Source: Paenibacillus sp. JNUCC-31 (lineage in GTDB: Bacteria > Bacillota > Bacilli > Paenibacillales > Paenibacillaceae). From it: DNA of 64,000 nucleotides. The DNA is taken from the NCBI RefSeq assembly GCF_014844075.1, contig NZ_CP062165.1, positions 5,146,001 to 5,210,000 on the forward strand, written 5' to 3'. Every line of letters starts with the position of its first letter. The first letter of the stretch is position 1. The notes under the pieces are model-generated. The model made no database searches and was not told where the DNA came from. It worked only from the letters and a program-made list of their open reading frames with translations. Shown here piece by piece: positions 1 through 9,294 of this stretch. Both the position numbers and the translations under genes were made by a program.

Positions 1-1218
1 TTTGATTCGATCGTTATCAGACGGGGAGCCTGAGGTCAGTTCGAGCTTGCCTCGCTGCTTTTTCATCTTGTCGGCGGTTTGCCAGGTGCGAATAATGACT
101 TCGCCAACCCGCCCCATTGCCTGCGAATCGGAACTGATGATGCTGAATACGCCAAGATCATGCAAAATGTCTTCGGCCGCGATCGTTTCGGGCCGAATCC
201 GCGAATCGGCAAAGGCGACGTCTTCCGGAATGGACGGGTCCAGGTGATGACAAACCATCAGCATATCGAGATGTTCTTCTACCGTATTACGTGTGTAAGG
301 ACGTGTTGGATTGGTGGAGGAGGGGATGATGTAAGACTCTCCCGCAGCGCGGATAATATCTGGCGCATGTCCGCCGCCAGCCCCTTCGGTATGATAGGTA
401 TGAATGGTGCGTCCATTGATGGCAGCCAGTGTATTCTCCAGAAATCCGGTCTCGTTCAGCGTATCGGTATGAATGGCTACCTGAACATCATGTTCTCCGG
501 CTGCGGTTAGGCAGGCATCAATGGCGCTTGGTGTTGTACCCCAATCTTCATGCAGCTTCAGTCCGATGACACCGGCTTCAATCTGTTCAATTAATGGAGC
601 GGTACTGGAACTGTTGCCTTTGCCCAGAAAACCGATATTCATGGGAAATGCCTCTGCGGACTCCAGCATACGGTGGATGTGCCAGGCTCCGGGTGTGCAG
701 GTGGTAGCTTTAGTGCCTGTTGCAGGTCCTGTGCCGCCGCCGATCATGGTCGTTACGCCTGAAGATAATGCCGTTTGAATCTGTTGTGGACAGATAAAAT
801 GAATATGGGTATCGATGCCTCCGGCGGTCACAATCATGCCTTCCCCGGCAATGATTTCGGTCGATGCGCCAATAACCAGCGCGGGATCGACTCCATCCAT
901 CGTATCCGGGTTGCCGGATTTGCCGATAGCGCAGATGAGGCCATCGCGAATACCGATGTCTGCTTTTACAATCCCCCAATGATCGATGATGATAGCGTTC
1001 GTGATGACTGTATCAGGCGTGCCTTCACTGCGTAGGGCGGATGTGGACTGGCCCATTCCGTCCCGAATGACCTTGCCGCCACCGAATTTGCTTTCATCCC
1101 CATAAACAGCATAATCATGTTCAATCTCTGCCCATAGTTCTGTATCTGCAAGCCTGACGGCATCCCCGGTTGTGGGTCCGAACATGGACGCGTATTGTTC
1201 GCGGCTCATTCCTTTCAT
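1..1218 (-). CDS. ureC: Urease subunit alpha (partial, C-terminus beyond left edge)
   Basis: Catalytic subunit of nickel urease, which hydrolyses urea to ammonia and carbamate in the cytoplasm. Reading leftwards from the ATG at 1218 gives 406 codons, open to the window edge; the family is about 570 residues, so roughly the last 165 are missing. Hallmarks seen: [14 protein letters not shown] near residues 133-146 (two Ni-ligand histidines), the carbamylated-lysine segment [17 protein letters not shown] near residue 220, and SSDSQAMGR near the edge with the catalytic Asp. The start ATG overlaps the ureB stop as ATGA, so the subunits are translationally coupled. Family assignment is certain; accessory genes ureE/G/D would be expected off the left edge. 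Confidence 0.97.
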   Translation of the reverse strand, partial: MKGMSREQYASMFGPTTGDAVRLADTELWAEIEHDYAVYGDESKFGGGKVIRDGMGQSTSALRSEGTPDTVITNAIIIDHWGIVKADIGIRDGLICAIGKSGNPDTMDGVDPALVIGASTEIIAGEGMIVTAGGIDTHIHFICPQQIQTALSSGVTTMIGGGTGPATGTKATTCTPGAWHIHRMLESAEAFPMNIGFLGKGNSSSTAPLIEQIEAGVIGLKLHEDWGTTPSAIDACLTAAGEHDVQVAIHTDTLNETGFLENTLAAINGRTIHTYHTEGAGGGHAPDIIRAAGESYIIPSSTNPTRPYTRNTVEEHLDMLMVCHHLDPSIPEDVAFADSRIRPETIAAEDILHDLGVFSIISSDSQAMGRVGEVIIRTWQTADKMKKQRGKLELTSGSPSDNDRIK

Positions 1219-1604
1219 AAAGAGTCCTCTCCATCCTGCACAGGGGGCGCAAATGCCTTCAGGAATGTTTCCAGCTTCTGTGGATCGGGTGGCTGATCCG
1301 CCGCCCCTTCGGTTAATCCGTTAAATCCATAAATCTGACGTTTTCCGCCAAATGTAGTGAGTTCGACCGGTTTTTCTTCACCGGGTTCAAAACGGACAGC
1401 GGTACCTGCCGGAATATGCAGGCGGTGCCCGAAAGCGGAAGAACGATCGAAGTCCAGTGCGGCATTGACTTCATAGAAGTGAACGTGAGAACCGACCTGT
1501 ACGGGACGGTCGCCACGGTTCAGTACGATCAGTCGCATGGTTGGGCGATCGGGATGACAGACGATCTCATCATCCTGTTTCAAACGATATTCACCAGGGA
1601 TCAT
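1215..1604 (-). CDS. ureB: Urease subunit beta
   Basis: Structural beta subunit of the urease holoenzyme, 129 residues. It begins MIPGEYRL, the usual urease-beta start, and carries the conserved [16 protein letters not shown] and [13 protein letters not shown] segments. An AGGAG ribosome binding site lies 6 bases before the ATG. It sits 18 bp after ureA and overlaps ureC by four bases. Separate gamma, beta and alpha genes are the usual bacterial arrangement (no Helicobacter-type fusion). Length is slightly above the roughly 105-residue core because of a C-terminal tail after residue 105. Confidence 0.96.
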   Translation of the reverse strand: MIPGEYRLKQDDEIVCHPDRPTMRLIVLNRGDRPVQVGSHVHFYEVNAALDFDRSSAFGHRLHIPAGTAVRFEPGEEKPVELTTFGGKRQIYGFNGLTEGAADQPPDPQKLETFLKAFAPPVQDGEDSL

Positions 1605-1622
1605 GAAGTTCTCCTGCCTTTC

Positions 1623-1925
1623 TCAGCGTATAGGTTCATGGACAGTGACCAGTTTTGTTCCGTCTGGAAAAGTGGCTTCCACCTGTACTTCGGGGATCAT
1701 ATCGGCTACACCCTCCATACAGTCTTCACGTGTCAGGATCGTGCCGCCGTATCTCATCAACTCGGCAACACTCATGCCATCGCGTGCGCGCTCCATGAGT
1801 TCGGAGGTTAGCAATGCGATGGCTTCGGGAACATTCAGCTTCAGACCGCGTCCTCTGCGTTCGCGGGCAAGATTAGCGGCGACAGTAATCAGGAGTTTTT
1901 CTTTTTCCTGCTCAGTCCAGTGCAA
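1623..1925 (-). CDS. ureA: Urease subunit gamma
   Basis: Structural gamma subunit of urease, 100 residues, full length for the family. Recognised from [32 protein letters not shown] N-terminus, the [42 protein letters not shown] C-terminal half (conserved across ureases). The start is TTG at 1925, chosen because the family begins a few residues before the EKEKLL helix; a GGGAAAGG purine run lies about 10 bases upstream. First gene of ureABC; its promoter region contains a GlnR/TnrA box on the -10 element, suggesting nitrogen control. Confidence 0.95.
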   Translation of the reverse strand: MHWTEQEKEKLLITVAANLARERRGRGLKLNVPEAIALLTSELMERARDGMSVAELMRYGGTILTREDCMEGVADMIPEVQVEATFPDGTKLVTVHEPIR

Positions 1926-1977
1926 GGCAATCCGACCTTTCCCTTAGGTAGTCTCTATCTTTATGGATAATGTTGTA

Positions 1978-1994
1978 TGTTAATTATACTCACA
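1978..1994. promoter_or_regulatory. GlnR/TnrA box over the ureABC -10 element
   Basis: TGTTA-ATTATAC-TCACA matches the Bacillus GlnR/TnrA consensus TGTNA-N7-TNACA exactly. On the minus strand, the N7 plus flank contains TATAAT (1983-1988), a perfect -10 for ureA, with a TTGACA at 2009-2014 (20-bp spacing, longer than ideal). Position over the -10 suggests repression when the regulator binds; this is inference. Confidence 0.8.
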
Positions 1995-2071
1995 CAGGGT
2001 GGACCCTTTGTCAATATGGTTCTAATTATATTAGCAGTATGCATGAAACGAGCATGCATGAAATAAAATTG

Positions 2072-2111
2072 TGTAAGCATTATTGACATGGTGAGTGTGA
2101 CCCTCCATAAT
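2072..2111 (+). promoter_or_regulatory. urtA promoter with overlapping GlnR/TnrA box
   Basis: TGTAA-GCATTAT-TGACA (2072-2088) is a second exact TGTNA-N7-TNACA box. Its right half is also the -35 element TTGACA (2083-2088), followed after 17 bp by CATAAT (2106-2111) as -10. The transcript would start near 2118 and lead into urtA at 2186. Control of urea uptake by a GlnR-family regulator is expected; whether binding activates or represses cannot be read from sequence. Confidence 0.8.
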
Positions 2112-2185
2112 TTGGATCAACGAACATTTCAGTAATATATGACCTTAATGTTCGTCAATAGACTAAAAAAAGGGAGTGTAAGCTA

Positions 2186-3436
2186 TTGAAGAAGAGGTCG
2201 GTCAAGTTATGGGGTATTTTGCTCGGTGCGGTTATTGCGTTGACAGGATGTGTAGAAGGTGGCACGCCGCCTAAGGCATCAGGTTCCGTTGAAACAGGAG
2301 AGTCAGCTTCACCCGGAGACGCGATTAAAGTAGGTATTCTTCACTCCCTAAGTGGAACGATGGCGATCAGTGAAGTGTCCGTTAAGGATGCGGAGATGCT
2401 TGCCATTGAAGAGATTAATGCAGCAGGCGGAGTTTTGGGTAAACAGATCGAGCCTGTGGTTGAGGATGGTGCTTCCGATTGGCCTACGTTTGCGGAGAAA
2501 GCAGGAAAACTGCTTCAACAGGATAAGGTAGCTGCTGTATTCGGAGGATGGACCTCTGCAAGTCGAAAGGCCATGCTTCCGGTATTTGAACAGAACAAGG
2601 GTCTGTTGTTTTACCCGGTGCAATATGAAGGATTGGAATCATCACCTAACATTTTTTATACAGGAGCCACTACGAATCAGCAGATTGTTCCATCCGTAAC
2701 CTGGTTGTTGGAGAACAGGGGCAAGAAGTTTTACCTGCTGGGTTCGGATTATGTTTTCCCGAAAACGGCCAATCAGGTCATCAAAGCCCAGCTTGCAGCT
2801 GAGGGCGGCGAGGTGGTAGGTGAAGAATATACACCACTGGGGCATACGGATTACAGTACGATTATCAGCAAAATCAAGGCTGCCAAGCCGGATATTGTAT
2901 ATAACACGCTGAACGGAGACAGTAATGTCGCCTTTTTCAAACAATTAAAAGATGCCGGGATCTCATCGGACCAGATGACGACTCTGTCGGTGAGTGTGGC
3001 GGAGGAAGAAATTCGGGGGATTGGTGCAGATGTACTGAAAGGACATCTGGCTTCGTGGAACTATTATCAGACGACAGATACACCTGAAAATAAAACATTT
3101 GTTGAAAAGTATAAAGAAAAATATGGTGCTGACCGGGTGACAGCCGATCCGATTGAAGCGGGATATGTGGCAGTCTATCTGTGGAAAGCAGCTGTAGAAA
3201 AGGCCGGATCAACCGATGTGGAAAAGGTGAAGGAGGCTGCCAAAGGTATTGAATTCGATGCGCCGGAAGGAAAAGTGACGGTGGACGGAGAGAACCAGCA
3301 TATCTACAAAACGGTGCGGATTGGCGAAGTGCAGGAAGATGGACAGTTTAAGGAATTGTGGAACTCCGGTGCGCCAGTCAAACCTGATCCGTATCTGAAA
3401 ACCTATGAGTGGGGTGCTTCCCTCAGTAACAAATAG
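2186..3436 (+). CDS. urtA: Urea ABC transporter, substrate-binding lipoprotein
   Basis: Extracellular, lipid-anchored urea receptor of the UrtABCDE high-affinity importer, 416 residues. A lipoprotein signal peptide ends in the lipobox LTGC (Cys at residue 22). The mature protein shows the branched-chain-amino-acid/urea receptor fold: [22 protein letters not shown], the UrtA-typical [18 protein letters not shown], and [22 protein letters not shown]. The start is TTG at 2186 with GGGAGTG 8 bases upstream. It is first in urtABCDE, head-to-head with ureABC, so uptake and hydrolysis of urea are co-located. The order A-B-C-D-E and the divergent urease genes favour urea over amino acids as substrate. 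Confidence 0.93.
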   Translation: MKKRSVKLWGILLGAVIALTGCVEGGTPPKASGSVETGESASPGDAIKVGILHSLSGTMAISEVSVKDAEMLAIEEINAAGGVLGKQIEPVVEDGASDWPTFAEKAGKLLQQDKVAAVFGGWTSASRKAMLPVFEQNKGLLFYPVQYEGLESSPNIFYTGATTNQQIVPSVTWLLENRGKKFYLLGSDYVFPKTANQVIKAQLAAEGGEVVGEEYTPLGHTDYSTIISKIKAAKPDIVYNTLNGDSNVAFFKQLKDAGISSDQMTTLSVSVAEEEIRGIGADVLKGHLASWNYYQTTDTPENKTFVEKYKEKYGADRVTADPIEAGYVAVYLWKAAVEKAGSTDVEKVKEAAKGIEFDAPEGKVTVDGENQHIYKTVRIGEVQEDGQFKELWNSGAPVKPDPYLKTYEWGASLSNK

Positions 3437-3473
3437 CGCAGAAAGTTCACGTCAAAACTCCTGAATAACCGAT

Positions 3474-3495
3474 GAGGGTGAAACAACACACCCTC
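3474..3495 (+). other. Intercistronic hairpin between urtA and urtB
   Basis: GAGGGTG (3474-3480) and CACCCTC (3489-3495) form a 7-bp stem with an 8-base loop in the 148-bp urtA-urtB gap. There is no T-tract, so it is not a typical terminator. A role in 3'-end protection of a more abundant urtA mRNA is plausible but unproven. Confidence 0.5.
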
Positions 3496-3584
3496 CTACA
3501 ATATCGCGGTAAAGCGTTTGTGTGATAAATAAATGGTATCTTGTGTGAAATGTCAGATGTTCACAGCATAAGGAGGGAAAGGCG

Positions 3585-4490
3585 ATGGATATGTTTGTCC
3601 TGCAAATGTTCAATGGGTTAAGCATCAGTTCCATCCTGCTGCTGATTGCATTGGGACTCGCGGTTACATTTGGATTGATGAATGTCATTAACATGGCACA
3701 TGGTGAATTGATCATGATTGGCGCTTACGCTACGTATGTGACACAAAACCTGTTCATTTCGTATGCTCCGCAAGCTTGGTTCGATGTCTACTTTATTGTG
3801 GCTCTGCCGATCGCCTTTGGTGTGGCGGCTCTTATAGGCTGGTTGCTGGAAGTGGTGCTGATCCGGCATCTGTATGGGAGGCCGCTCGACAGTCTGCTTG
3901 CTACCTGGGGTGTAGGCATGATGCTGCAACAATTGGCCCGAACGATATTTGGGGCGCCCAATGTAGGGGTATCCAGTCCGGCTTGGCTTAACGGAGGTCT
4001 GACCATCGCGGACGGCATTGTGTTTCCGTATAAACGTCTTTTCATTATCGCATTGGTTGCGGTTGTGCTGTTGTGCATGTATTTGTACATCTATCGGACT
4101 TCTTCCGGGAGACGGATGAGGGCGGTGATGCAGAATCGAAGCATGGCTGGCTGTCTCGGGATTTCCACCAGACGAGTGGATGGCATGACCTTTGCGATTG
4201 GTTCGGGCATTGCCGGCATCGCCGGATGTGCGTTGACACTGATTGGCCCGATTGGCCCCTCGCTGGGGACGTATTATATCGTGGATGCGTTCATGGTGGT
4301 TGTACTGGGTGGTGTTGGAAAACTGGTGGGGACCGTGTGCGGTGCGCTCGGAATCGGCATGTTTAATACGTTATTCGAAACATACACTTCCGCCTCCATC
4401 GGCAAGGTGCTGGTATTTGTCTGTATCGTGGCTTTTCTGCAATGGAAGCCTCGCGGACTTGTGGCCATGCGGACCCGGAGTCTGGATTAA
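3585..4490 (+). CDS. urtB: Urea ABC transporter, permease UrtB
   Basis: Integral membrane permease of the LivH type, 301 residues, about eight hydrophobic segments. Conserved motifs include [30 protein letters not shown] near residues 22-48 and the cytoplasmic loop [21 protein letters not shown] that contacts the ATPase. GLGT-type and [21 protein letters not shown] segments follow. Start ATG at 3585 with AAGGAGGGAAAGG upstream. Partner of UrtC (next gene, 18 bp downstream). Confidence 0.93.
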   Translation: MDMFVLQMFNGLSISSILLLIALGLAVTFGLMNVINMAHGELIMIGAYATYVTQNLFISYAPQAWFDVYFIVALPIAFGVAALIGWLLEVVLIRHLYGRPLDSLLATWGVGMMLQQLARTIFGAPNVGVSSPAWLNGGLTIADGIVFPYKRLFIIALVAVVLLCMYLYIYRTSSGRRMRAVMQNRSMAGCLGISTRRVDGMTFAIGSGIAGIAGCALTLIGPIGPSLGTYYIVDAFMVVVLGGVGKLVGTVCGALGIGMFNTLFETYTSASIGKVLVFVCIVAFLQWKPRGLVAMRTRSLD

Positions 4491-4508
4491 TGCAAAGAAG
4501 GGGGTTAT

Positions 4509-5603
4509 ATGATGTCTGCACTTCTCAAGGCGGGTAGTCTGAAAATGAAGATCATCTGGGCGGTTATCCTGATCATGATGTGTCTTGCTCCGCTCATTTC
4601 CACGGAATTCCGGCTTAGTCTATTGGCGAAATTCCTGGCGCTGGCCATTCTGGCCATCGGTCTGGATCTGATCTGGGGGTATGGAGGTGTACTTAGTCTG
4701 GGGCACGGTGTGTTTTTCGGACTGGGCGGTTACGCCATGGCGATGTATCTGAAGCTGCAGGCCAGTGGTGCTGCTCTTCCTGACTTTATGGGATGGAGTG
4801 GTCTCAGTAGTCTCCCGTGGTTTTGGGAACCGTTCAGGTCGTTCCCGGCAGCGTTATTACTGGGTATTGCCCTCCCGGCATTACTGGCCTTTGCTCTGGG
4901 TTGGTTCACGTTCCGTAACCGGATTACTGGCGTTTATTTTACGATCCTGACGCAAGCGCTTGTCCTCATTGCCGTAACGTTGTTTGTTGGCAAACAGGAA
5001 TGGACAGGAGGGACCAATGGTATTACAGGATATAACGCCATCTTTGGATTCACACTTCATTCAGCAGGGACAACAATCGCACTCTACTATATAACGCTCG
5101 CCGTTCTGGTAATCGCCTATCTGCTCTGTCGCCGGGTTGTGAACAGCAGGTTCGGTCAGGTGCTTGAAGCTGCGCGGGATGGGGAGAATCGGGTTCGCTT
5201 TCTTGGATATGACCCGGCAGGGTTCAAAACGCTGGCCTTTGCCCTTTCCGGAGCGCTTGCGGGAATCGCTGGAATGTTATTTGTACTCCAGGTAGGGATT
5301 ATATCGCCTTCCATGATGGGAATTGTACCTTCCATTGAAATGGTGTTATGGGTTGCGTTGGGTGGGCGTGGAACACTGATTGGTGCGGTGATCGGAGCTG
5401 TGGTGCTGAATGCAGCCAAAACAGGCATCAGTGAGGCTTATCCGGAAGGTTGGTTATTTGTGATCGGAGGACTCTTTGTAACGGTGGTATTGTTCATGCC
5501 AAATGGGCTTGTTGGTGTGTACCGTCACGTGGTTCGTTTGCTGAAGCGGAGAGGAGAGGTTGTGCATGTTCCGGTCAGTCAGGAAAAACCTGAAGTCTAC
5601 TGA
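4509..5603 (+). CDS. urtC: Urea ABC transporter, permease UrtC
   Basis: Second transmembrane subunit (LivM type), 364 residues with about nine to ten hydrophobic helices. It contains ILAIGLDLIWGYGGVLSLGHGVFFGLGGYAMAMYLK near residues 45-80, a hallmark of the LivM/UrtC family, and the coupling loop QVLEAARDGENRVRFLGYDPAGFK near residues 218-241. Start ATG-ATG at 4509 preceded by AAGGGGG. The 3' end overlaps urtD by 38 bp, indicating co-translation within the operon. Confidence 0.93.
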   Translation: MMSALLKAGSLKMKIIWAVILIMMCLAPLISTEFRLSLLAKFLALAILAIGLDLIWGYGGVLSLGHGVFFGLGGYAMAMYLKLQASGAALPDFMGWSGLSSLPWFWEPFRSFPAALLLGIALPALLAFALGWFTFRNRITGVYFTILTQALVLIAVTLFVGKQEWTGGTNGITGYNAIFGFTLHSAGTTIALYYITLAVLVIAYLLCRRVVNSRFGQVLEAARDGENRVRFLGYDPAGFKTLAFALSGALAGIAGMLFVLQVGIISPSMMGIVPSIEMVLWVALGGRGTLIGAVIGAVVLNAAKTGISEAYPEGWLFVIGGLFVTVVLFMPNGLVGVYRHVVRLLKRRGEVVHVPVSQEKPEVY

Positions 5604-6375
5604 GGTTCCGGTGGTCTTGGTCGCTGAAGGAATCACGGTGGCGTTTGGAGGCTTTGTTGCGGTCAAAGGCATGAATCTGAAGCTGTATGAGCATGATTTG
5701 CACTTTCTGATCGGCCCCAATGGTGCGGGGAAAACCACGATGCTGGATGTCATTTGCGGCAAGACCAAGCCTGTGTCCGGTGCGGTAAAGATGGCTGATG
5801 GTACAGAACTGACTCGTCTGAAGGAGCATCAGATTGTACGGAAAGGGGTAGGACGCAAATTCCAGGCTCCCTCGATCTTTGGGGGCCTGACCGTGATGGA
5901 GAACCTGATGCTGGCTGCGGAGACTCGTCGTTCTCCTTTACAGGCTCTTGGTATTCAACGTTATGGTAAAACAAGTTCAGCGATGGAACGGATTAAGCAC
6001 CAGATTGGTCTGCAGGATCGTGTGGATGCGCGTGCAGGGGCACTATCACATGGGGAAAAGCAGTGGCTTGAGATTGGTATGCTGCTCCTGCAAGAGCCGC
6101 GTGTATTGCTGCTGGATGAACCAGCGGCAGGCATGACGGATGAGGAAACACATAAGACGGGCCGATTATTGCAGGAGATTGCGCGTGAAAGGTCTGTTGT
6201 AGTGGTAGAGCATGATATGGAATTTGTTCGCGAGTATGCGGCCAAGGTAACGGTAATGCATGAAGGCAAGCTCTTGAAGGAAGGAACGATGGCGGAAGTG
6301 CAGGAAGATCCGAGGGTGGCTGAAGTGTACCTGGGCAAAAGGAGAGATGACCATGCTGTCACTGAAACGAATTGA
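5566..6375 (+). CDS. urtD: Urea ABC transporter, ATP-binding protein UrtD
   Basis: Cytoplasmic ATPase of the LivG/UrtD family, 269 residues. Walker A GPNGAGKTT (about residues 51-59), signature LSHGEKQWLEIG, Walker B VLLLDEPAAGM and the switch histidine in VVVVEHDMEFV are all present, so it should be active. An in-frame TTG lies at 5560, but the ATG at 5566 is preferred because GAGGAGAGG sits 6-7 bases before it. It overlaps urtC by 38 bp and urtE by 23 bp. Confidence 0.92.
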   Translation: MFRSVRKNLKSTEVPVVLVAEGITVAFGGFVAVKGMNLKLYEHDLHFLIGPNGAGKTTMLDVICGKTKPVSGAVKMADGTELTRLKEHQIVRKGVGRKFQAPSIFGGLTVMENLMLAAETRRSPLQALGIQRYGKTSSAMERIKHQIGLQDRVDARAGALSHGEKQWLEIGMLLLQEPRVLLLDEPAAGMTDEETHKTGRLLQEIARERSVVVVEHDMEFVREYAAKVTVMHEGKLLKEGTMAEVQEDPRVAEVYLGKRRDDHAVTETN

Positions 6376-7048
6376 ATCCGGTTATGGGGAAAGCAATGTA
6401 CTGCGGGGCGTGAATCTAGATGTTGAGCCAGGTCAGGTGGTGTGTCTGATGGGTCGCAATGGCGTGGGAAAGACTACCCTGATGAAAACCTTGATGGGAC
6501 TACTTAAAACACGCAAGGGCAGTATCCAGTGGAAAGGTGAGGAGTTATCCGCCCATGACTCAGCCAAACGGGCCAGGGCGGGGATTGGCTATGTGCCGCA
6601 AGGGCGGGAAATTTTCCCTCAGCTTACGATTAAGGAGAATTTGTTGCTGGGACTGGAGACCGGCGCTCCGGGTGTGAAGACGTTCCCGGAGGATGTGCTG
6701 GCGATGTTTCCGGTGCTTGCCACGATGTATGGACGGCAGGGTGGTGATCTGAGTGGGGGGCAGCAGCAGCAGCTGGCATTTGCCCGTGCGCTCGCTTCCC
6801 GGCCCGGTTTGTTGCTTCTGGATGAACCGACAGAAGGCATTCAGCCTTCCATCGTGGAGGATATCCGGCAGGTCATTTTGCAAATTAAGGCAAAGGGCGA
6901 GATCTCTATCTTGCTGGTGGAGCAAAGCATTGATTTTGTACGCGGTGCTGCAGATTATATCTATGTAATGGACAAAGGAGCGATTGCACTGCAAGGAACG
7001 CCGCGAGAGTTGGATATGTCGCAGTTTGAGCACCATCTGTCTGTGTAG
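6353..7048 (+). CDS. urtE: Urea ABC transporter, ATP-binding protein UrtE
   Basis: Second ATPase (LivF/UrtE family), 231 residues. Walker A GRNGVGKTT, the signature DLSGGQQQQLAFARAL and Walker B LLLLDEPTEGIQPSIVEDI (the GIQPSIV segment is typical of UrtE) are intact, as is ILLVEQSIDFV. There are two candidate ATGs, 6347 and 6353; the second is preferred because AGGAGAG directly abuts the first. Last gene of the operon; it converges with the PAS gene with only 25 bp between stops and no clear terminator. Confidence 0.93.
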   Translation: MLSLKRIESGYGESNVLRGVNLDVEPGQVVCLMGRNGVGKTTLMKTLMGLLKTRKGSIQWKGEELSAHDSAKRARAGIGYVPQGREIFPQLTIKENLLLGLETGAPGVKTFPEDVLAMFPVLATMYGRQGGDLSGGQQQQLAFARALASRPGLLLLDEPTEGIQPSIVEDIRQVILQIKAKGEISILLVEQSIDFVRGAADYIYVMDKGAIALQGTPRELDMSQFEHHLSV

Positions 7049-7073
7049 CTAAGGTTCATGGCGTAGGATGAGT

Positions 7074-7724
7074 TTAGGAGCGCTTGTCCAGAATGTTGGA
7101 GTACTTGGGATATAGACGCCGGATGCAATCCGGGCATATATCATGGGTGAATTCGGCATGTGTGTGCTTCTCCAGATAACTCTCGACAGAGTTCCAGGCG
7201 TCCTGTTCATCCTTAATCTGTTTGCAGACAGCGCAGATGGGTAGCAGCCCGCGTAATGTGCGAACTTCGGACAGGGCCTTCTTTAGCTGCTGTTCTATGT
7301 GTTTTTGTTCGGTGACATCTGTGTGAGCAATTAGGGCAAGATCGGACAGCAGAGTTGGATCGGCCTGCCTTAACGGGGTGAGCTCCAGACGGAACCAGCG
7401 CTGCTCCCTGTGGGTCGTTTGAATGGAAATCTCGTATGTACAACAGTCGTTAAAGGGTTTGGTGATATTTTTCAACTCTTGAACAATCTTCGCATTCTTT
7501 GCTTTCTCCTCGCGTGATATCCACGCCTCCATGAGCTGGAGGTAATGGGAGGTTTCAGGTGTTCTGGAGGTGTCTGATATGTCCAGCTTGGGAGGCGGCT
7601 GTCCGAGCCCCTGCTGCCAAGCGGTGTTGCAGCTTCGAATGATCCAGTTGTGGTCAACGATGATGAGCTGGTGATGCATGGACTGGAACGATAATCTCTC
7701 CAGATCGGATATTAAATATCTCAT
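7074..7724 (-). CDS. PAS-domain protein with C-terminal CxxC...CxxC module
   Basis: 216-residue cytoplasmic sensor-like protein without an output kinase or cyclase domain. Residues about 15-135 read as a PAS/PAC domain (LIIVDHNWIIRSCNTAW, then RWFRLELTPLRQ and ALIAHTDVTEQKHIEQQLKKAL). The C-terminal 60 residues form the LRGLLPICAVCKQIKD...WNSVESYLEKHTHAEFTHDICPDCIRRLYP module found at the ends of many PAS proteins; two CxxC pairs suggest a metal or redox site. AAGGAGG lies upstream of the ATG at 7724. What it senses and its partner are unknown. Confidence 0.75.
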   Translation of the reverse strand: MRYLISDLERLSFQSMHHQLIIVDHNWIIRSCNTAWQQGLGQPPPKLDISDTSRTPETSHYLQLMEAWISREEKAKNAKIVQELKNITKPFNDCCTYEISIQTTHREQRWFRLELTPLRQADPTLLSDLALIAHTDVTEQKHIEQQLKKALSEVRTLRGLLPICAVCKQIKDEQDAWNSVESYLEKHTHAEFTHDICPDCIRRLYPKYSNILDKRS

Positions 7725-7751
7725 GAAATGAGGTCCTCCTTGGCAGAAGTC

Positions 7752-7955
7752 TTATCTTAAATCATCAGGAATTTCCAAAATGTCTGCGACCTGGTTCCTG
7801 AACCGGGTTGCTTTGCGTGTGCCGTGAATGAGATTGGAGAGACGGTATGGCGGAATGCCGTGCTGTTCGCAAAATGTCTTCTGGTCGACCTGGAGTTCGG
7901 TTAGCCGTCGTTTGATCGCCCAACCGAACGGAGTAACAGGTTTCTTTTTGTTCAA
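7752..7955 (-). CDS. Small helix-turn-helix (Xre-like) DNA-binding protein
   Basis: 67-residue protein, nearly all one HTH domain: FGWAIKRRLTELQVDQKTFCEQHGIPPYRLSNLIHGTRKATRFRNQVADIL. The QKTFCEQHGIPPYRLSNLI stretch is a helix-turn-helix of the phage-repressor type. The start is TTG at 7955 with AGGGGTGA 10 bases before. It lies 27 bp upstream of the PAS gene on the same strand, so the two may be co-transcribed. Target unknown. Confidence 0.65.
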   Translation of the reverse strand: MNKKKPVTPFGWAIKRRLTELQVDQKTFCEQHGIPPYRLSNLIHGTRKATRFRNQVADILEIPDDLR

Positions 7956-8143
7956 AAGGGTTCACCCCTCAGTTAGAATGTAGTATTCAGCCAATCATTC
8001 TTGATGTAAAATATATGGATATGCGAGCTGTAAGATTTATTATATACGTAATTGCGTCATCTAACAATTAAAAAAGACGGAAATAAGTGTATTTTAATAT
8101 GTTAAATGGCGTAAATGCGTTAAATAGGCAACATAACTGACAT

Positions 8144-8181
8144 AAAAAACACGCCAGCAAGGAGGTTGCGGCGTGTTTTTT
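8144..8181 (-). terminator. Intrinsic terminator after ureF
   Basis: A 12-bp perfect inverted repeat, AAAAAACACGCC (8144-8155) and GGCGTGTTTTTT (8170-8181), with an inner GCAA/TTGC stem. T-runs on both strands make it usable bidirectionally; it lies 51 bp past the ureF stop. Confidence 0.88.
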
Positions 8182-8232
8182 GTGTCTTACTGTATGAGGA
8201 GGTGAGTGATATGGAGGCGAAGGGGGGAGAGA

Positions 8233-8934
8233 TTACGCCCTGTAGGCGTGAAGTCCTGCTCCAAGCATGTGAAAGCTGGGGAACAATGCTTTCATGGACA
8301 TTGAGGTTGGTTGTACCAGTCCATCCGCAGCGGAGGCGCTGACGGTATGCCATTCATGCTCCAGGTCTGCGGCCAGGCGAACCAACAGGTCCTGTGTTGT
8401 ATTGGTGTTGAGGGGGATGACTTTGGAGGCTTCGGTTATGCAGGCACTCATGGCTGAATGCAGATAACCCAGGGCCGCCTCCTCGACAGGGATATCGAGG
8501 TGGTGGTTAATCCAGGCGTGAACAGTGGAGAGGCAGCCAACGGATTCATACTTAGCCAAGGTTTGTTCAAGTTCGCTAAAATCAATCCAGGGGTGGAGTG
8601 CGTGAGCCAGCTTAATCAGTCGTTTGCCCATTGTGGAGGCGTGTTCTCTGAGGTGTACTGGGGTCCGCTGGACATGGACGAGCTTGTCGATGAGAGCTGT
8701 ACGCCACGCGTCATTATGATCTGTGGCAGTGTAGATACCTTTAATCGCCATGCCTTCCAGACGGACGATGCTGGGGTGCAATTGACAGCGCATGAATGAT
8801 TCAAGATCTTCGGCACTACGAATGGTCCCTTCAGTGATATGGGTATCCATGCCGAAGGAATGGGTGAACCCTCCTACCTGGATAGAGGAATCAAGCAGTT
8901 TGACGTAATCGAGCAGCTTATTCCCACGGTTCAC
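8233..8934 (-). CDS. ureF: Urease accessory protein UreF
   Basis: Urease maturation chaperone that works with UreD/H and UreG to deliver nickel and CO2 to the active-site lysine; 233 residues. Family features: LLDSSIQVGGFTHSFGMDTHITEGTI at the N-terminus (UreF LLQL-D-x-x-x-P-x-GGFSHS-G-E motif), central FSELEQTLAKYES, and a C-terminal ASKVIPLNTNTTQDLLVRLAADL. The start is GTG at 8934 with AGGAGG 9 bases upstream; an in-frame ATG at 8979 has a poorly spaced site. It stands alone, separated from ureABC by the whole urt operon, which is unusual. Confidence 0.87.
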   Translation of the reverse strand: MNRGNKLLDYVKLLDSSIQVGGFTHSFGMDTHITEGTIRSAEDLESFMRCQLHPSIVRLEGMAIKGIYTATDHNDAWRTALIDKLVHVQRTPVHLREHASTMGKRLIKLAHALHPWIDFSELEQTLAKYESVGCLSTVHAWINHHLDIPVEEAALGYLHSAMSACITEASKVIPLNTNTTQDLLVRLAADLEHEWHTVSASAADGLVQPTSMSMKALFPSFHMLGAGLHAYRA

Positions 8935-9294
8935 AGTCTTTCGCCTCCTACGTTCGTTTAATGTTATGTTAAATAACATTAAACTCCTTTTTAGTTCGCT
9001 TTATGTGTGTAAATCCGAATTATATAATATATATATTCACATAAATATCCGCTTTTTGTCAATGGTTTCTTGGTTTTTAAATTTGGGAATCTTATAATGT
9101 TAATTTATATAACTATGAATGTTATATTTGGAAAAGTGAATGAGTTGTCTGTCTCTTATAAAAGTAGGGGGGATCAGCCGAATCGAATATTAAACGAGAT
9201 CAAATTTAATCATATGCGGTTCATAGGAGAAAATGACGAGATAATACGATTTATGGAAGGAAAATCGCAGTTGAAAGGATAATATTAAAAATGC
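8935..9294. other. AT-rich intergenic region before tRNA-Leu
   Basis: About 360 bp with low GC and poly-AT tracts around 9020-9050. It holds the upstream region of ureF (left side). A 70-codon open frame at 9070-9282 has no ribosome binding site and no recognisable protein features; I do not call it a gene. Confidence 0.5.

Noticed and set aside
9070..9282. 70-codon open frame upstream of tRNA-Leu
   Set aside because: No ribosome binding site, no recognisable motif, AT-rich region, and it lies where the tRNA promoter region begins.
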